Assembly: GCF_016860525.1 (NCBI RefSeq)
Contig: NZ_BNEA01000015.1
Span: 1,922,001 to 1,986,000 of the forward strand
Length of the DNA stretch: 64,000 bases
Origin: Streptomyces rubradiris
GTDB lineage: Bacteria > Actinomycetota > Actinomycetes > Streptomycetales > Streptomycetaceae
Direction of reading: 5' to 3'
A model generated the notes under the pieces. It worked only from the letters and a program-made list of their open reading frames with translations. It did no database searches and was not told the origin of the DNA. Numbering within the stretch: position 1 is the stretch's first letter; each line of letters begins with the position of its first letter. Both the position numbers and the translations under genes were made by a program. Positions 44,732 to 53,219 of the stretch are shown here, one piece after another.

Positions 44732-45937
44732 ATGCCCCTCGCGTTGCTGGCCCTGGCGATCAGCGCCTTCGGTATCGGCACGACCGAGTTCGTCACCAAC
44801 GGCCTGCTGCCCGAAGTCGCCGCGGACTTCGACGTCTCCATCCCGACCGCGGGTCTGCTGACCTCCGGCTATGCGCTGGGCGTGGTCGTCGGAGCGCCCG
44901 TGCTGACCGCGGCCACCACCCGAGTGCGCCGCAAGCACCTGCTCGTCGGCCTGATGCTGCTCTTCATCGCGGGCAACCTGGTCGCGGCGGTCGCGCCCAG
45001 CTACGGCCTGCTGATGACCGGCCGGGTGCTGTCGGCCCTGTGCCACGGCGCCTTCTTCGGCGTCGGGTCCGTCGTCGCGGCGGGCCTGGTGGCCCCCGAC
45101 AAGAAGGCCGGCGCGATCTCGCTGATGTTCACCGGCCTCACCCTCGCCAATGTACTGGGCATGCCGATGGGCACCGTACTCGGCCAGCACTTCGGCTGGC
45201 GGGCGGCGTTCTGGGGCGTTGTGGTGCTGGGCCTGATCGGCCTGCTCGGCATCATGACCCTGGTGCCGAGCGAACCGGTCGCCGAGGAGAGCAACCTGCG
45301 CGCGGAGCTGGCGGCCTTCCGCAAGCCACAGGTCTGGCTGGCGCTCGCCGTCACCGCGATCGGCTTCAGCGGCCTGCTGGCCTCCTTCACCTATGTCACG
45401 CCCATGATGACGGACGTGGCCGGGTTCTCCGAGTCCAGCATCACCTGGCTGCTGGCGCTGTACGGCCTGGGTCTGGTGGCCGGCAACTACCTGGGCGGCA
45501 AGGCCGCCGACCGCGCCCTGACCGCGACCATCTTCACCCTGCTGATCGCGCTCGCCGCCGTCCTGCTGCTGTTCACCGCGACCGCGCACAACAAGGTGAC
45601 CGCCGTCATCACCCTGTTCGTGCTCGGCGGCGTCGGGTTCGGCACCATTCCGCCGCTCCAGACGCGGGTCATGCAGCTGGCCGGCGGGCCGGCGACGCTG
45701 GTGTCCGCGGCGAACATCGCGGCCTTCAACCTGGGCGCGGCGGTGGGTGCCTGGCTCGGCGGTGTCACCATCGACGCGGGCCTGGGCTACACCTCCCCGA
45801 ACTGGGTGGGCGCCGTCATCACCACCGTCGGCATCCTGCTGGCCGTCGTCTCCGTGGGCATGGAGCGCCGGGGCCGGCAGGACACCGCGCCGGCGTCGCC
45901 GGCCTCGCCGGTCACCACCTCCGCGTCCGGCGGCTGA
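44732..45937 (+). CDS. MFS efflux transporter (DHA1, AraJ/Cml-like)
   Basis: Inner-membrane 12-helix exporter of 401 residues. ALAISAFGIGTTEFVTNGLL at the N-terminus and SGYALGVVVGAPVLTAATTR are the DHA1 signatures. The start is ATG 44732 behind AAGGAAGG. It is divergent from a MarR regulator. It is only distantly similar to the MFS gene at 21913, so the two are not recent duplicates. The substrate is unknown, probably an amphipathic drug or metabolite. Confidence 0.9.
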   Translation: MPLALLALAISAFGIGTTEFVTNGLLPEVAADFDVSIPTAGLLTSGYALGVVVGAPVLTAATTRVRRKHLLVGLMLLFIAGNLVAAVAPSYGLLMTGRVLSALCHGAFFGVGSVVAAGLVAPDKKAGAISLMFTGLTLANVLGMPMGTVLGQHFGWRAAFWGVVVLGLIGLLGIMTLVPSEPVAEESNLRAELAAFRKPQVWLALAVTAIGFSGLLASFTYVTPMMTDVAGFSESSITWLLALYGLGLVAGNYLGGKAADRALTATIFTLLIALAAVLLLFTATAHNKVTAVITLFVLGGVGFGTIPPLQTRVMQLAGGPATLVSAANIAAFNLGAAVGAWLGGVTIDAGLGYTSPNWVGAVITTVGILLAVVSVGMERRGRQDTAPASPASPVTTSASGG

Positions 45938-45968
45938 CCGCGGCGGCGTCCCGCTCGCCCGTCCTTGT

Positions 45969-45997
45969 GCGGCCCCGCGCCGGCGGCGCGGGGCCGC
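45969..45997. terminator. Hairpin after the MFS gene
   Basis: GCGGCCCCGCGCC (45969-45981) pairs perfectly with GGCGCGGGGCCGC (45985-45997) around GGC, 32 bp after the MFS stop codon. Confidence 0.75.
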
Positions 45998-46052
45998 TCT
46001 TCCGCCGGGCTCCTCCCCGGCGGCCCGACTTCCTCCCCGACAAGGAGCAGCA

Positions 46053-46904
46053 GTGCCCCGAGTACACACCGAACTGTCATCCGGCCCGAGCGTGGTGGAG
46101 TACCTGCACACGGGTTCCGGCGAGGGCGTCGTCCTCGTCCACGGCACCGGGGCCACCCCGGACGGCAACTTCGGCCACCTGATCGACGAGCTGCGCCCCC
46201 GCCACACGGTGGTGGCTCCCTTCCTGTCCGGCGCGGGCACGACCACGGACAGCGGGGCGCCGCTGACGGTCGACGACCTCGCCCGCCAGGTGATCGCCGC
46301 CGCCGACGACGCGGGCCTGACGGAGTTCCACCTGGTGGGGCACTCGCTCGGGGCCTGTGTGGCAGCGGCGGTGGCAGCCCGGTCCGGCGACCGCGTCCGC
46401 TCGCTGGTGCTGCACGCGGGATGGGCGACGAGCGACACCAGGCTGGCGGCCCAGTTCGCCCTGTGGCGGCGGCTGCTGGCGGCGGACACCGAGCTGCTGG
46501 CCCGCCTGGTCCTGCTGACCGCCTTCCGGGCCACGGCCCCGCACTTCAAGGACGCGGCGGCGTTCGAGCGCGAGGTCGCGGCCTTCGCCGCGATGTTCCG
46601 GCCGGAGGGCACGGCCCGGCACCTGCTGCTGGACGAGGAGGTCGACATCGCGCGGCTGCTGCCCCGGGTCACGGCGCCCTCGCTCGTCGTCGCGGGCACC
46701 GACGACACGGTGGTCCCGCCGTACCACCAGGAGCGGATGGCCGAGCTCATCCCCGGCGCCCGGCTGACCCACGTGGCCGCCGGGCACGCCTTCCCCTTCG
46801 AGTCGCCGGAGTCGTTCGCCGGGCTGGTGACCGAGTTCATCGCGAGCCGGCGCCCGGAGCGGACGCCGGGCCCGCGGCAGCCGGACCCCGCGCTGCCGTC
46901 CTGA
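46053..46904 (+). CDS. Alpha/beta-hydrolase
   Basis: 283-residue hydrolase. GTG 46053 follows AAGGAG by 5 bp. VVLVHGTGATPDGNFGHLID is the oxyanion region, VGHSLGACVAA has the nucleophilic Ser, AGTDDTVVP holds the Asp region, and HVAAGHAFPFESPE the His, so the triad is complete. The preceding terminator suggests its own transcript. The substrate is not evident. Confidence 0.85.
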   Translation: MPRVHTELSSGPSVVEYLHTGSGEGVVLVHGTGATPDGNFGHLIDELRPRHTVVAPFLSGAGTTTDSGAPLTVDDLARQVIAAADDAGLTEFHLVGHSLGACVAAAVAARSGDRVRSLVLHAGWATSDTRLAAQFALWRRLLAADTELLARLVLLTAFRATAPHFKDAAAFEREVAAFAAMFRPEGTARHLLLDEEVDIARLLPRVTAPSLVVAGTDDTVVPPYHQERMAELIPGARLTHVAAGHAFPFESPESFAGLVTEFIASRRPERTPGPRQPDPALPS

Positions 46905-46921
46905 CCGCCGCGGACGCCGCG

Positions 46922-48031
46922 TCAGGACGCACGCGGGACCTCGTCCGGCCCGGTGACCGCCACCTCGGACTCCAGCCGGTCGGCGAACCGGCGCAGCGAG
47001 TCGGCGTAGGCACGGGCGGCGGCGGACAGCAGCGGGGCGCAATGGCCCGGAACGCTGTGCAGGATCCGCTGCTGCTGGGTCGCCAGGGGCACTTGGGGCT
47101 CCAGCATGCGCAACAGGAACCGGCCCACCTCGGTGAACCGCAGGGACGGGTCCTGGCGCAGCGCGCGGAGGGCGGCCTGGAAGTCGGCGTGCTTCTCGGC
47201 GGGGACGTCGTCCGGCGGCTTCCGCGCCTCGGCGCTCCGCAGGGGCGCTGGGGCCGCCACCGGCGCCGGCCGCCGGCCGCGCTGGCGGGCCGGCACCGGG
47301 TCCTCGCCCCGGTTCAGCCGGGCGCGCACGTCCCGCACCGTCCCGGGGGACACGCCGGCCTGCCCGGCGATGGTCCGCAGCGAGGCGTCCGGCTGTTCGC
47401 GCAGCAGCCGGGCCGCGAGTTCCCTGCCGCGGCGCGGATCGACGGGGCGGGCGCGGTCGTCGCGGCCCACCCGCACCGCGGGGCGGTCCCCGGCCGGGGC
47501 CCGCGTGGCCCGCAGTTCGGCCACCACGCGGGCCGACAGACCCGCGACCGCGGCGATGCGGCGGTCGGACCAGGCGGGCCTGGACCGAAGGATGCGCAGG
47601 GCGGCCGTACGGCGCTCGGCGAGCGACAGCGGAAGGCCGTGCGCGGTGTTGGCGTGGACGGCGTAGACGTACGCCTCGTCGGGTCCGCCGTCGAAGTAGC
47701 GGACGGCGATGGTCCGGTCGCCCCTGCGCAGGGCGGCCTCCAGGCGGTGCAGTCCGTCGATGACCTGACCCGTCGCCGCGTGGACGACGACCGGCGGGTA
47801 GGGGTCGTCCAGGGCGGCCAGCGTCTCCACGTGGCCGGGGTCGAGGCAGCGTCTGGGGGAGGCGGCCGGGCGCAGGCGGCCGACCGCCACCTCTTCGACG
47901 CGGCCGCCCAGTCCGCGTCTCACCTCCGCGGCGACGGACGATGCCGACTCGGCGCGGTGTGGAGCGGGTCCGGCCTCGGGTAAGGAGCCCTTCCCCGCTG
48001 AGGAGACCTTTTCTGCGTCGGCGGTGTGCAC
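46922..48031 (-). CDS. ParB/StrR-like pathway-specific regulator
   Basis: 369-residue DNA-binding protein with a ParB-type N-domain (PPVVVHAATGQVIDGLHRLE, VRYFDGGPDEAYVYAVHANT) and a central HTH (WSDRRIAAVAGLSARVVAEL), the layout of StrR and related activators of antibiotic clusters. A second HTH-like stretch, LRTIAGQAGVSPGTVRDVRA, follows. The start is GTG 48031 with AAGGGGG upstream; the ATG 56 codons earlier lies in the divergent promoter. The StrR-type site at 40848-40876 is the best target in this window. Whether it also controls the nonribosomal cluster from 53 kb is unknown. Confidence 0.82.
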   Translation of the reverse strand: MHTADAEKVSSAGKGSLPEAGPAPHRAESASSVAAEVRRGLGGRVEEVAVGRLRPAASPRRCLDPGHVETLAALDDPYPPVVVHAATGQVIDGLHRLEAALRRGDRTIAVRYFDGGPDEAYVYAVHANTAHGLPLSLAERRTAALRILRSRPAWSDRRIAAVAGLSARVVAELRATRAPAGDRPAVRVGRDDRARPVDPRRGRELAARLLREQPDASLRTIAGQAGVSPGTVRDVRARLNRGEDPVPARQRGRRPAPVAAPAPLRSAEARKPPDDVPAEKHADFQAALRALRQDPSLRFTEVGRFLLRMLEPQVPLATQQQRILHSVPGHCAPLLSAAARAYADSLRRFADRLESEVAVTGPDEVPRAS

Positions 48032-48227
48032 GTTTCCCCCTTGTGCTCGGCCCCGCGGGACGGCGGCGCGCCGCTCGGCCTCGCCGATCGCGGCCTCGCG
48101 GCCGGCGCGCTCCCGCACGTCCGGTGAGCCCTTGCTGTTGTTTTCGCGTAGCGAGGGCGTAAACCAAGTGTTTCCGGTATGTTGAAATGCAGCTCGCAAT
48201 CAGCGTGCTCAATTCTGCATTGCGCTA

Positions 48228-48243
48228 CAACGCTAGCACGTTG
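48228..48243. promoter_or_regulatory. Dyad upstream of the IclR gene
   Basis: CAACG (48228-48232) and CGTTG (48239-48243) around CTAGCA, 46-61 bp before the IclR start. A wider pair, AATGCAG (48186-48192) and CTGCATT (48215-48221), lies further up. The region is AT-rich and probably holds the shared promoters. Confidence 0.35.
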
Positions 48244-48288
48244 CCCCTCATGTGGGACGGTGCCCAATCACGAAGAGGAAGATTCGGC

Positions 48289-49026
48289 ATGGTGGAAACC
48301 GACTCCACACGCCCGCATCGCGTGCAGTCCGTTGCCCGCGCCTTCGCCCTGCTGGAAGCCGTCGGCGCCGCCGCCGACGGGGTTCGCCTGAGCGACGCGG
48401 CCGAGTCCGTCGGACTGTCCCGCAGTACCGCCCACAACCTGCTGGCCACGCTGGAGTCGCTCGGCTACGTGACACAGCGTTCCTCGGCGGGGCGGTACAT
48501 CCTCACGGAACGCCTGACCGAACTCGCCCGCGGCTCCGTCGGCAGCGACGACGCGCTGCGCGACATGATCCATCCGGTGCTCGACAAGCTGGCCTCGATC
48601 AGCACCGAGACCTGCTATCTCGCCGTCCCCGCACTGCGGGACTACGTCTACATCGACACCGTGGAGTCCTCCCAGCCGCTGAAGCTGGCCGTACCCGTCG
48701 GCGGGCACGACCCCTTCTTCGGCACCGCCATCGGGCACGTCCTGCTCGCCTTCCGGCCGGCCACCGCCGAGCGCCTCGCGCGTGAGCAGCCGGAGGAGTG
48801 GGCCCGCTGGCAGGAGCACGTCGCCGCCGTCCACGAACTCGGCTACGCCGTCGACATGGAGGACTACCAGCCCGGGCTGTGCTGCGCCGCAGTGCCGGTG
48901 CGCCGGCACGGCCGCGTCGTGGCCGCCCTCGGGGTGTCCGGCCCGGCGTCCCGGTTGCCGCAGGACCGGCTGCGCGAGCTGGCGATCACCGCGTCCCACC
49001 TGCTGAGGACGGAAGGCATCGGCTGA
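48289..49026 (+). CDS. IclR-family transcriptional regulator
   Basis: 245 residues: an N-terminal winged HTH (VRLSDAAESVGLSRSTAHNL, LESLGYVTQRSSAGRYILTE) and a C-terminal ligand-binding domain (PVLDKLASISTETCYLAVPA, FGTAIGHVLLAF, PVRRHGRVVAALGVSGPAS). The start is ATG 48289 with GAGGAA upstream. It is divergent from the StrR-like gene. IclR proteins often sense small aromatic or keto acids, but the ligand is not evident here. Its 3' end overlaps the converging membrane-protein gene by 41 bp. Confidence 0.9.
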   Translation: MVETDSTRPHRVQSVARAFALLEAVGAAADGVRLSDAAESVGLSRSTAHNLLATLESLGYVTQRSSAGRYILTERLTELARGSVGSDDALRDMIHPVLDKLASISTETCYLAVPALRDYVYIDTVESSQPLKLAVPVGGHDPFFGTAIGHVLLAFRPATAERLAREQPEEWARWQEHVAAVHELGYAVDMEDYQPGLCCAAVPVRRHGRVVAALGVSGPASRLPQDRLRELAITASHLLRTEGIG

Positions 49027-49438
49027 CCCGGGCCACCCCGCGGCGCGCCGCGCCGGCCCGGCCGGCGCGCCGTGCGGTCGTGCGCAGCCAGGCGGTGATC
49101 CAGCCCGTCTGCATCGCGGCGTCGAGGAGGTACGTCGGGCGGATGCGTCCCCGGGGCACGTAGACGAGATCGACGGCCAGCAGGGTCAGCGCCGTGCCCA
49201 GGCCGATGCGGCGGGCGTGGGCCGGCCCGCCGGGGTCGGCCGCCGCCGCCAGCTGGGCGAGGCCGGAGCCGGCCAGCAGCCCGCCCGTCGTCATCTGGAG
49301 CCACACATCGGTCTTCGGCCCGAAGACCCACTCGAAGCTGCGCAGGTGCACCAGCGGCCACAGCCCGCCCACCACGTTGAAGGCGCCGTGCGCCACCGCC
49401 ACACCGCGCCCGGCCTCCCGGTCCTGCGTCCTGGCCAT
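48986..49438 (-). CDS. Small hypothetical membrane protein
   Basis: 150 residues from ATG 49438 with GGGAGG 5 bp upstream. Hydrophobic segments are at about 20-35, 48-65 and 80-93, consistent with three or four helices. The last 40 residues are Arg/Ala-rich. The residues FGPKTDVWLQMTTGGLLAGS recur in uncharacterised actinobacterial proteins as far as I remember. It overlaps the IclR gene end by 41 bp. I cannot assign a function. Confidence 0.6.
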   Translation of the reverse strand: MARTQDREAGRGVAVAHGAFNVVGGLWPLVHLRSFEWVFGPKTDVWLQMTTGGLLAGSGLAQLAAAADPGGPAHARRIGLGTALTLLAVDLVYVPRGRIRPTYLLDAAMQTGWITAWLRTTARRAGRAGAARRGVARVSRCLPSSAGGTR

Positions 49439-49485
49439 GCGAGCCTCCCTTCACGGGGCGGGGCGGGTACCCCGGCCGGCGCCGC

Positions 49486-50175
49486 TCACCCGGCCCCGAG
49501 CCGCACCGTCGTGGTGACCCGGGTGAGCGACGGCCGTCTCGGCACCGAACCGAAACCGAAGCGGACGGGCGGGTCGACCGGGGCCGGCGCACCGAGGTCG
49601 GCGCCGTCGAAGGACGCGGCGAGCGCGCGGACCGCGCGCAGGTCCCGTGCGCCGTACCACTCGCGACGGCCCGCCCCGGCGCTGCCCCGGGTGCGGACGC
49701 CGGGCAGCAGCAGCCGGGCCGGGCCGTCGGTGAGCGCGCTCCACGCGGGACGGCGGGCGAGCGCGGCGGGTACGGCGCGCAGCAGCAGGCCCAGCGGCCG
49801 GCGCCGTCCGCTGACGAACCGCAGCCGGAGCGGGCCCGCCACGACGGTCCAGACGCCGTCCGCCACGCCGACGCGCACCGGTACGACGCGTACGGTGTCG
49901 AAGACGTAGGTGCCGGCGATGAACTCCGCCGTCTCCCGCGTGGGCGCGAGCAGCAGCCGTTCGCCGTCCGGGTGCTCCAGCATCACGTCGCTGAACGCGC
50001 CGAACGGCGACCGCTGCCAGTGGCCGAGCACGACCCGGGTGCCGGAGGCCGTGCCCAGACCCGCGATCCAGCCCTCGAAGCGGAGCGTCCGCCGGCGCCG
50101 GGCGGCTCCCCCGGTACCGGTCCGCCCGCGCTCAGGGCGTCCGCGCGCAGGGCACCGAGACGCCCATCCGCACAT
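49486..50175 (-). CDS. Hypothetical protein, start uncertain
   Basis: A frame with normal Streptomyces codon use ending at 49486. The conserved-looking core begins RTLRFEGWIAGLGTASGTRV and continues through VLGHWQRSPFGAFSDVMLEH. I give ATG 50175 (229 residues), which overlaps the upstream DUF2071 gene by 44 bp; no good internal ATG or GTG precedes the core, so a rarer start is possible. No motif is recognised. It is likely co-transcribed with the DUF2071 gene. Confidence 0.55.
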   Translation of the reverse strand: MCGWASRCPARGRPERGRTGTGGAARRRRTLRFEGWIAGLGTASGTRVVLGHWQRSPFGAFSDVMLEHPDGERLLLAPTRETAEFIAGTYVFDTVRVVPVRVGVADGVWTVVAGPLRLRFVSGRRRPLGLLLRAVPAALARRPAWSALTDGPARLLLPGVRTRGSAGAGRREWYGARDLRAVRALAASFDGADLGAPAPVDPPVRFGFGSVPRRPSLTRVTTTVRLGAG

Positions 50176-50851
50176 GCCTGACTCCGTCCGAGAAGTGCGC
50201 GACGGGCTCACCGGCGGGGGCCGGCAGACCCGCCTCTGCGGTCAGGGTCTCCTCCAGTTCCTCGACGGTGGCGCCGGCCAGCGGCCAGGGCTCGTGTTCC
50301 ACGGGCGTCTCCCACAGCAGGCCGAGCCGCCGGGTGTACGCCCGCCAGCGCGAGGTCAGCCAGACGTCCCGCTCGGTGGGCCGCTCCAGCGGGGCACCGG
50401 GGCGGACCACCAGCCGGTACGAGGCGCGGCCCGGACGCCTGCGGCCGAAGTAGCGGACGGTCTCCCCGCTCCGGGCGACCTCCAGGACGCCGGGGTGGTA
50501 CGGCGCGCCGATCGCCCGCGCCCCCAGCATCACCGGGCAGGCGACCTCCAGGGAGAAGAACCACAGCCCGTCCCGGCCGCCCGGGCGGCGGACGTAGGTC
50601 CGCAGGTTGGTCTCCGGGAAGGCGGGGAGTCCGGGCAGCGCGGACGGTACGCCGGGCGGGCGCACGTCCGTCATCACGAACGGGGTGAACCCCACCCAGG
50701 CGCTGCCCTCGTACTCCTCCACCACCAAGGGCTCCGGCACCAGCGCCCGCACCGCCTGGACCGGATACGCCCAGTGGACGAACGTCTGCGTCATCCAGCC
50801 CGCGCACAGCGCGGGCAGCCGCACCCGCTGTTCCGCTCCGTACGCCGCCAC
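50132..50851 (-). CDS. DUF2071 family protein
   Basis: 239 residues from GTG 50851. The domain opens MTQTFVHWAYPVQAVRALVP and continues with GFTPFVMTDVRPPG, ETNLRTYVRRPGGRDGLWFF and GAPYHPGVLEV, the usual DUF2071 landmarks. DUF2071 is structurally related to acetoacetate decarboxylase-like folds, but no reaction is established. The 44-bp overlap with the next gene suggests an operon. The ribosome site (GGGGGA) is distant, so the start is moderately sure. Confidence 0.75.
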   Translation of the reverse strand: MAAYGAEQRVRLPALCAGWMTQTFVHWAYPVQAVRALVPEPLVVEEYEGSAWVGFTPFVMTDVRPPGVPSALPGLPAFPETNLRTYVRRPGGRDGLWFFSLEVACPVMLGARAIGAPYHPGVLEVARSGETVRYFGRRRPGRASYRLVVRPGAPLERPTERDVWLTSRWRAYTRRLGLLWETPVEHEPWPLAGATVEELEETLTAEAGLPAPAGEPVAHFSDGVRHVRMGVSVPCARTP

Positions 50852-51085
50852 GCGGCCCGGGTCCCCCGCCCACCCGGGCGGAAACGGAAAGGGCCGGGCG
50901 GACCGGACCCGGCCGGGGCGAACGGCCCAGTGGCTCGCACGAAGGGAGGAAGGCTCCGGCCGTCCGGGCGCGGGCGGTGGCCGGGCGGGTGGCGCGGCCG
51001 AACCATGAGCGGTGTGCCCCGGCGCCCGCATCCGGTACGGCGACGGGGGCACCTCCCGCCCCGAACCGTCACAGGAGTGGCCCCC

Positions 51086-52285
51086 ATGACCTTCAACCCC
51101 CTGGAACAGCGGGGCATCCCGCTGGACCGTCAGCTGCGCAACTGGCGCGAGCTCGACGTGCAGCCGATCGACCCCGACCGCTGCGACCCCTACACCCGGT
51201 GCCGTGTCATCACCATGAACGGCATCGAGGTGGAGGCGATCCTCTTCAGCCACCAGCTCGCCCGCAACACCGCCGACCCGGAGGTGAAGCGGCAGCTGGC
51301 CCGCACCCGCTACATCGAGGCCCAGCAGCAGAAGGTCGTCAACTGGCTGCTGCCCGGCGTGTCCTCGGTGCTGGAGACCACCATCGCCTACGAGCAGGTC
51401 GCGGTGGACCTGACGGCGTGGGTGGCGCGGATGGAGCCGGACCCGTATCTGAAGCAGGCGTACGAGTTCGGGGTCCTGGAGGACTTCGACCACCTGTACC
51501 GGTACGCCAACCTGTACGAGATGATCGAGCACCGCAAGGCCGAGTCGATCGTCGACAACCTCACCGAGGTCATGCCGGGCCGGCCCACGAAGTTCCATCA
51601 CCGCGACCCGTACGACAACGTCCGCGACCCCTACGACAAGGCGGCCACGAGCCCGCTGTCGAAGCTGCACGCGCTGACGGTCATGTCCGCCGAGCAGCAG
51701 ACCATGAACTTCTACATGAACACCGGCCCCACCTACATGGAGCCGATCGCCCGCCAGCTGTACCAGGAGATCGGGCTGATCGAGGAGGAGCACGTCACCC
51801 ACTACGAGTCCCTGGTGGACCCCGGGGAGACCTGGTGGGAGCAGCTGGTCAACCACGAGTACAACGAGTGCTACCTCTACTACTCCTTCATGGAGCAGGA
51901 GAGCGATCCCAAGGTCAAGGCGGTCTGGGAGCTGCACCTGAACATGGAGCTGGAGCACCTGCACACGGCCTGCGACCTGATGCGCCGCTACGACGGCCGG
52001 GAGCCGCAGGAGGTCCTCGCGCCCGAGCTGCCGCCCGTGCTCACCTTCGAGCCGAACAAGCAGTACCTGCGGAACCTGCTCGACACCCAGATGGACCTGA
52101 CCACGCTCGGCGCCGGTTACGTGCGCGAGGCGCACGAGCGGTTCGAGAAGATGCAGGAGCGGATCCACGGCGGCGAGCAGCCGCCGAGCGAGCGGGTCAT
52201 GGCGGAGCACGACCAGATGTTCGGCCGCGAGTACCGCGTGGAGTCCGAGGGCGAGCACCCCGACCCCCGTATGCGCGAGAAGTGA
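51086..52285 (+). CDS. Ferritin-like superfamily protein
   Basis: 399-residue helical protein. The start is ATG 51086 behind CAGGAG. Two helical halves contain carboxylate/His pairs typical of ferritin-like diiron folds: RYANLYEMIEHRKAE, NHEYNECYLYYSFMEQE and NMELEHLHTACDLMRRY. There is no signal peptide. The next gene, 10 bp on, encodes a hemerythrin-like protein, so both are probably one operon concerned with iron, oxygen or oxidative stress. I do not know an experimentally assigned role. Confidence 0.75.
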   Translation: MTFNPLEQRGIPLDRQLRNWRELDVQPIDPDRCDPYTRCRVITMNGIEVEAILFSHQLARNTADPEVKRQLARTRYIEAQQQKVVNWLLPGVSSVLETTIAYEQVAVDLTAWVARMEPDPYLKQAYEFGVLEDFDHLYRYANLYEMIEHRKAESIVDNLTEVMPGRPTKFHHRDPYDNVRDPYDKAATSPLSKLHALTVMSAEQQTMNFYMNTGPTYMEPIARQLYQEIGLIEEEHVTHYESLVDPGETWWEQLVNHEYNECYLYYSFMEQESDPKVKAVWELHLNMELEHLHTACDLMRRYDGREPQEVLAPELPPVLTFEPNKQYLRNLLDTQMDLTTLGAGYVREAHERFEKMQERIHGGEQPPSERVMAEHDQMFGREYRVESEGEHPDPRMREK

Positions 52286-52295
52286 GGGAGCCGAC

Positions 52296-52889
52296 ATGTC
52301 CGAGCTGCACACGCCGCAGGCCGGTGCCGACGGGGCGAAGGACACGGACGTGGTGGCGCTGCTGATGCGCCAGCACGGTGACATCCGCAACCTCTTCGAC
52401 GAGGTCGAAGCCGCCACCGGGGACGAGCGGCGCGCTGCGTTCCGGCGACTGGTACGGCTGCTGGCCGTGCACGAGACCGCCGAGGAGGAGGTCGTCCACC
52501 CCTTCGCCCGGCGCGCCGTGCCCGGCGGCGAGGACGTCGTCAAGGACCGGCTCGCGGAGGAGCGGGCCGCCAAGGAGGCGCTGGCCGCGCTGGACGAGAT
52601 GGACACCGACGACCCGGAGTTCCTGCCCCGGCTGGCGCGGCTGCGCACGGACGTCCAGGAGCACGCGCGGGCCGAGGAGCGCTACGAGTTCACGCACATC
52701 CGGCGCAGCACCGACGTCACCAACCTCGCGGCCATGGCCAAGGCCGTCAAGGCCGCCGAGGCCATGGCGCCCACGCATCCGCACCCGGGGGTCGAGTCCG
52801 GGGCGAAGAACCTGGCGCTCGGGCCGGTGGCCGCGTTGATGGACCGCACCAAGGACCTGGTGCGCAAGGCCATGGGCAAGGACGGCTGA
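52296..52889 (+). CDS. Hemerythrin HHE domain protein
   Basis: 197 residues: RQHGDIRNLFDEVEAATGDE gives the first H-x-x-x-[DE]-like helix, LLAVHETAEEEVVHPFARRA supplies His and Glu ligands, and DVQEHARAEERYEF the later ones, consistent with a nonheme diiron four-helix bundle. The C-terminal 60 residues are an Ala/Lys-rich extension. The start is ATG 52296 with GAGGGAG upstream, 10 bp after the ferritin-like gene. Likely an iron- or oxygen-handling protein. Confidence 0.85.
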   Translation: MSELHTPQAGADGAKDTDVVALLMRQHGDIRNLFDEVEAATGDERRAAFRRLVRLLAVHETAEEEVVHPFARRAVPGGEDVVKDRLAEERAAKEALAALDEMDTDDPEFLPRLARLRTDVQEHARAEERYEFTHIRRSTDVTNLAAMAKAVKAAEAMAPTHPHPGVESGAKNLALGPVAALMDRTKDLVRKAMGKDG

Positions 52890-52912
52890 CGGCCGTCCCG
52901 CCCGGGTTCGCG

Positions 52913-52948
52913 AGCCGGGGCCGGTCCCGCGGGGGGCCGGCCCCGGCT
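52913..52948 (+). terminator. Hairpin after the hemerythrin gene
   Basis: AGCCGGGGCCGG (52913-52924) pairs perfectly with CCGGCCCCGGCT (52937-52948); the 12-nt interior adds a short CCC/GGG extension. It begins 23 bp after the stop codon. Confidence 0.75.
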
Positions 52949-53018
52949 GTCGTCACCGCGGCGTCGTCACCGCGGCGTCGTTACTGCGGCGTCGTTACTG
53001 CGGCGTCGTTACTGCGTC
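52949..53018. repeat. Five 14-bp tandem repeats in two sub-types
   Basis: Two units of GTCGTCACCGCGGC (52949-52976) are followed by three of GTCGTTACTGCGGC (52977-53018, the last ending GTC). The array starts directly after the terminator and ends 201 bp before the Pls-like gene. The two sub-types differ by paired C-to-T changes at unit positions 6 and 9. Confidence 0.85.
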
Positions 53019-53219
53019 CGGGGCCCGCCGATCGGGTGAACCCTGGGGTGGGGGAGGCATGAGGGGCCGGAGTGTGCGGTGCCGGGGCCGCTTTCCGGGG
53101 GGCGCGGCGGTCCTCGTTGAGTGGCAGGGTGCCGCCCGGCTCGCCAGACTGAAAACGGCGGTTCGTGATCGAAATGGATCCGGACGGCAAGGGCCATCCA
53201 TACGTCCTCAGGAGATCGA

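Noticed and set aside
52949..53018. Possible CRISPR array
   Set aside because: The 14-bp units are directly tandem without spacers and there are no cas genes.
53019..53219. StrR-type site before the Pls-like gene
   Set aside because: A GTTCG fragment is present but there is no second half at the 11-bp spacing, so I do not claim StrR control of the nonribosomal cluster.
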